Positions 62,225 through 64,000 of a stretch of 64,000 nt of DNA are shown in pieces; within the stretch, counting starts at the first letter, position 1, and the number at the start of each line of letters is the position of its first letter. Below the pieces are notes generated by a model, which was not told the DNA's origin, did not search any database, and worked only from the letters and a program-made list of their open reading frames with translations. Position numbers and translations under genes: made by a program. Origin of the DNA: Kribbella soli (lineage in GTDB: Bacteria; Actinomycetota; Actinomycetes; Propionibacteriales; Kribbellaceae); assembly GCF_004331345.1 (NCBI RefSeq), contig NZ_SJJZ01000004.1, forward strand, positions 558,001 through 622,000. Direction: 5' to 3'.

Positions 62225-63972
62225 CGGCCCGGCTGATCGGGGGCCGCTACCTGTTGGGGGAACCGCTCGGCTCGGGCGGTATGGGCTCGGTCTGGCGTGC
62301 CCACGATCAGCAACTGGACCGCGTGGTCGCGCTGAAACGCGCGCACCCCGGTGTGGACGACCCGGACGGGCGCCGGCTGCGCCGTGAGGCGCGGACCGGT
62401 GCCCGGCTGCACGACCCGCACGTGGTGACGATCTTCGACGTGGTGACGGACGGGGACGAGCACTGGCTGGTCCTGGAGTACCTACCGTCGCGGAGCCTGG
62501 ACGAACTGGGCAAGCTGCCACCCGACCAGGTCGCGCGGATCGGCGTACAGATCGCGTCCGCGCTGCAGGCTGTGCACGCGGCGGGCATCATCCACCGGGA
62601 CCTCAAGCCGGCCAACATCCTGGTCACTGCGGACGGTACGGCGAAGCTCGCGGACTTCGGCATCTCGCGGCGACTGTGGGCCGAGGCGACGCTGACGGAC
62701 AGCTCGACGGTCGGTACGCCGGCCCACCTCGCACCGGAAGTGGCCAACGGCAACGAACCGACGACCGCGTCCGACGTGTTCTCGTTGGGCGCGGTGCTCT
62801 ACACGGCGCTGGAGGGCCACTCGCCGTTCGGCGACGACCCGAACCCGCTGGCGGTACTGCGGCGCGCCGCACGCGGTGAACTGGAGCCGCTGCGACGCGG
62901 TGGCGAGCTGACGCCCCTGATCACGCGGATGCTCGCTGTCGAACCAGGTGACCGTCCGTCGGTCGCTGAGGTCGTGAACGAGCTCGGCGGTACGGCGGCC
63001 GCACCCGCAAGCAGGCGACGCAAGCGCTGGGTGATCCCGGTGGCGGCTGCCGGCGTTGCAGTGGTCGCCGTACTGGGTGTGCTGATCGGACGGGCGGTAT
63101 CAGGACCTTCCGAGCCGTCGGCCGCGCCCACGACGGCTGTTGCCGGTCCGGTAGGTGATCCGTTGACGGCGGACCCCTGTGCGTTGATCGACGAGGCGTC
63201 GTTGAGCAAGTTCGGGGACGCGACGCTGGAACCGGCGTACGGGAACTTCGACCGGTGTGACGTGGTGGTGAACGGCAGCGGCGGCCAGCAGGTCGACGTA
63301 CGGGCGGAACTCGACGAAGCAGACAACGAACTGCCTCAGGGTGCGGTGGAGAAGCTCACCGGCAACCTGAACAAGGTCGTCCGTGCGAGGGCCGGGGACG
63401 GCGACTGCGAGCGCGTACTCGTGCTGTCGGACGGTACGCACGTAGTTGTCGAGGCCCGGCACACCGACGGGTCCGGGATGGACGTGTGTGCGATGGCGGA
63501 AGCCGTTACGCAGAAGGCGATCGGTGTTTTGAAGGCCGGGCCGATCCCCCGCCGTACGCAGCCGTTGCCGGCCGCGTCGCTGGCGCATCTCGACGCCTGC
63601 ACACTGCTGGACAACCAGGCGCTCGAGCTGATCCCCGCGGTGGACGCGAAGCATCCGGACACGTCGTTCGGCGGGTGGTCGTGCGGTTGGGAGAGTACGA
63701 CCAGCGATCTGTCGGTAGATGTGCGGTTCGACCGGGACCAGCCGCTCGACGCGTCGGACGGGCGTCCGGTGACGATGTCCGGCCGGTCCGCGTTCATCTC
63801 GAGCGAGGACGACGGTCCAGGGACCTGTGCGGCGCTGATCGTGTTCCGGCAGTACGCCGATACCGTCGAGTTGGTGACGGTCATCGCGAGAGGGCCAGGT
63901 ACGCAGACCACATTGTGCGGACTGGCCACGAAGCTCGGTCAGGCAGTCGCTGCGAAGCTGCCGAAGGCCTGA
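62221..63972 (+). CDS. Receptor Ser/Thr protein kinase with tandem Cys-containing extracellular domains
   Basis: 583 aa PknB-like kinase. Residues 1-260 form the kinase domain: GSGGMGSVW loop, K39, catalytic D127 in HRDLKPANIL, DFG and GTPAHLAPE (Tyr of GTPxYxAPE replaced by His). One membrane helix at about 270-290, then two similar extracellular units: DPCALIDEASLSKFGD...FDRCDVVV and DACTLLDNQALELIP...WSCGWES, which resemble the DUF3558 sensor-type fold. No PASTA repeats. Translationally coupled to peptidase 4. It may sense a surface signal and phosphorylate the tails of the neighbouring proteins. Confidence 0.92.
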   Translation: MTARLIGGRYLLGEPLGSGGMGSVWRAHDQQLDRVVALKRAHPGVDDPDGRRLRREARTGARLHDPHVVTIFDVVTDGDEHWLVLEYLPSRSLDELGKLPPDQVARIGVQIASALQAVHAAGIIHRDLKPANILVTADGTAKLADFGISRRLWAEATLTDSSTVGTPAHLAPEVANGNEPTTASDVFSLGAVLYTALEGHSPFGDDPNPLAVLRRAARGELEPLRRGGELTPLITRMLAVEPGDRPSVAEVVNELGGTAAAPASRRRKRWVIPVAAAGVAVVAVLGVLIGRAVSGPSEPSAAPTTAVAGPVGDPLTADPCALIDEASLSKFGDATLEPAYGNFDRCDVVVNGSGGQQVDVRAELDEADNELPQGAVEKLTGNLNKVVRARAGDGDCERVLVLSDGTHVVVEARHTDGSGMDVCAMAEAVTQKAIGVLKAGPIPRRTQPLPAASLAHLDACTLLDNQALELIPAVDAKHPDTSFGGWSCGWESTTSDLSVDVRFDRDQPLDASDGRPVTMSGRSAFISSEDDGPGTCAALIVFRQYADTVELVTVIARGPGTQTTLCGLATKLGQAVAAKLPKA

Positions 63973-63973
63973 C

Positions 63974-64000
63974 ATGGAGCGTCTCCCCCCGAACCAGACC
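63974..64000 (+). CDS. Possible start of a further gene, cut by the window end
   Basis: ATG 63974 lies 1 bp after the kinase stop with GAAGG 6 nt upstream; nine codons (MERLPPNQT) are visible. If real it belongs to the kinase operon. Too short to identify. Confidence 0.35.

Noticed and set aside
60986..62521. 500-codon upstream extension of the second DUF2207 gene
   Set aside because: It overlaps two well-supported genes on the other strand and has no similarity; a signal peptide begins at ATG 60985.

Overview
The window reads as chromosomal DNA of a high-GC, Gram-positive filamentous actinomycete. The evidence is uniformly high GC with strong third-position G/C, many GTG starts, stop/start overlaps of the ATGA/GTGA type, many Tat/Sec-exported hydrolases, MsiK-style sugar transport and a SoxR with the cluster motif. 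A Kribbella-like member of the Propionibacteriales is my best guess; this is inference from gene content, not a database result. No rRNA, tRNA, CRISPR array, phage or transposase gene was seen.

Layout. 0-10 kb: a penicillin-acylase-family enzyme carrying a discoidin domain, a SelA-like PLP enzyme, a DEAD-box helicase with a long RDDR-repeat tail, soxR, and a TetR regulator facing an alpha/beta hydrolase whose start is out of frame. 9-15 kb: snapalysin, sialidase-LamG, a LacI regulator and msiK. 14-20 kb: a CsbB-like glycosyltransferase beside a YfhO-like membrane protein, then an ABC-2 exporter. 20-24 kb: copper operon csoR-copZ-accessory protein-copA with three CsoR boxes. 24-30 kb: LacI-regulated alpha-glucoside operon (binding protein, two permeases, GH13). 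30-33 kb: DUF4032 kinase-like gene, a 167-bp palindromic MITE, and an ECF sigma factor with a membrane partner. 33-41.5 kb: divergent galactose/galactan locus (SDR, binding protein, two permeases, GH16 on one strand; ROK regulator, DgoD, GH27 on the other). 41.5-42.3 kb: non-coding stretch with an 8-bp tandem repeat. 42-45 kb: acyl-CoA dehydrogenase/SDR/Nudix operon facing its probable TetR regulator. 45-47 kb: tandem S1 proteases. 47-50 kb: cysS-rlmB. 50-52.7 kb: GH25 lysozyme, GNAT, C39 peptidase. 52.7-64 kb: two DUF2207 membrane proteins, four membrane-anchored zinc metallopeptidases and a receptor Ser/Thr kinase.

How the parts work together. Neither sugar-importer operon encodes an ATPase, so both probably draw on MsiK at 13.2 kb. 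The two LacI proteins are paralogues with related half-sites (TTGCA cores), suggesting linked carbon control. The last 11 kb looks like a duplicated surface-proteolysis module and is the best candidate for an undescribed system. At least twelve genes, many of them regulators, have a TANNNT-like -10 element only 6-8 nt before the start codon, so they are probably transcribed without leaders. Three intergenic hairpins share one unusual core, and the 167-bp MITE is a full-length palindrome whose arm differences mostly preserve G-U pairing on the plus strand.
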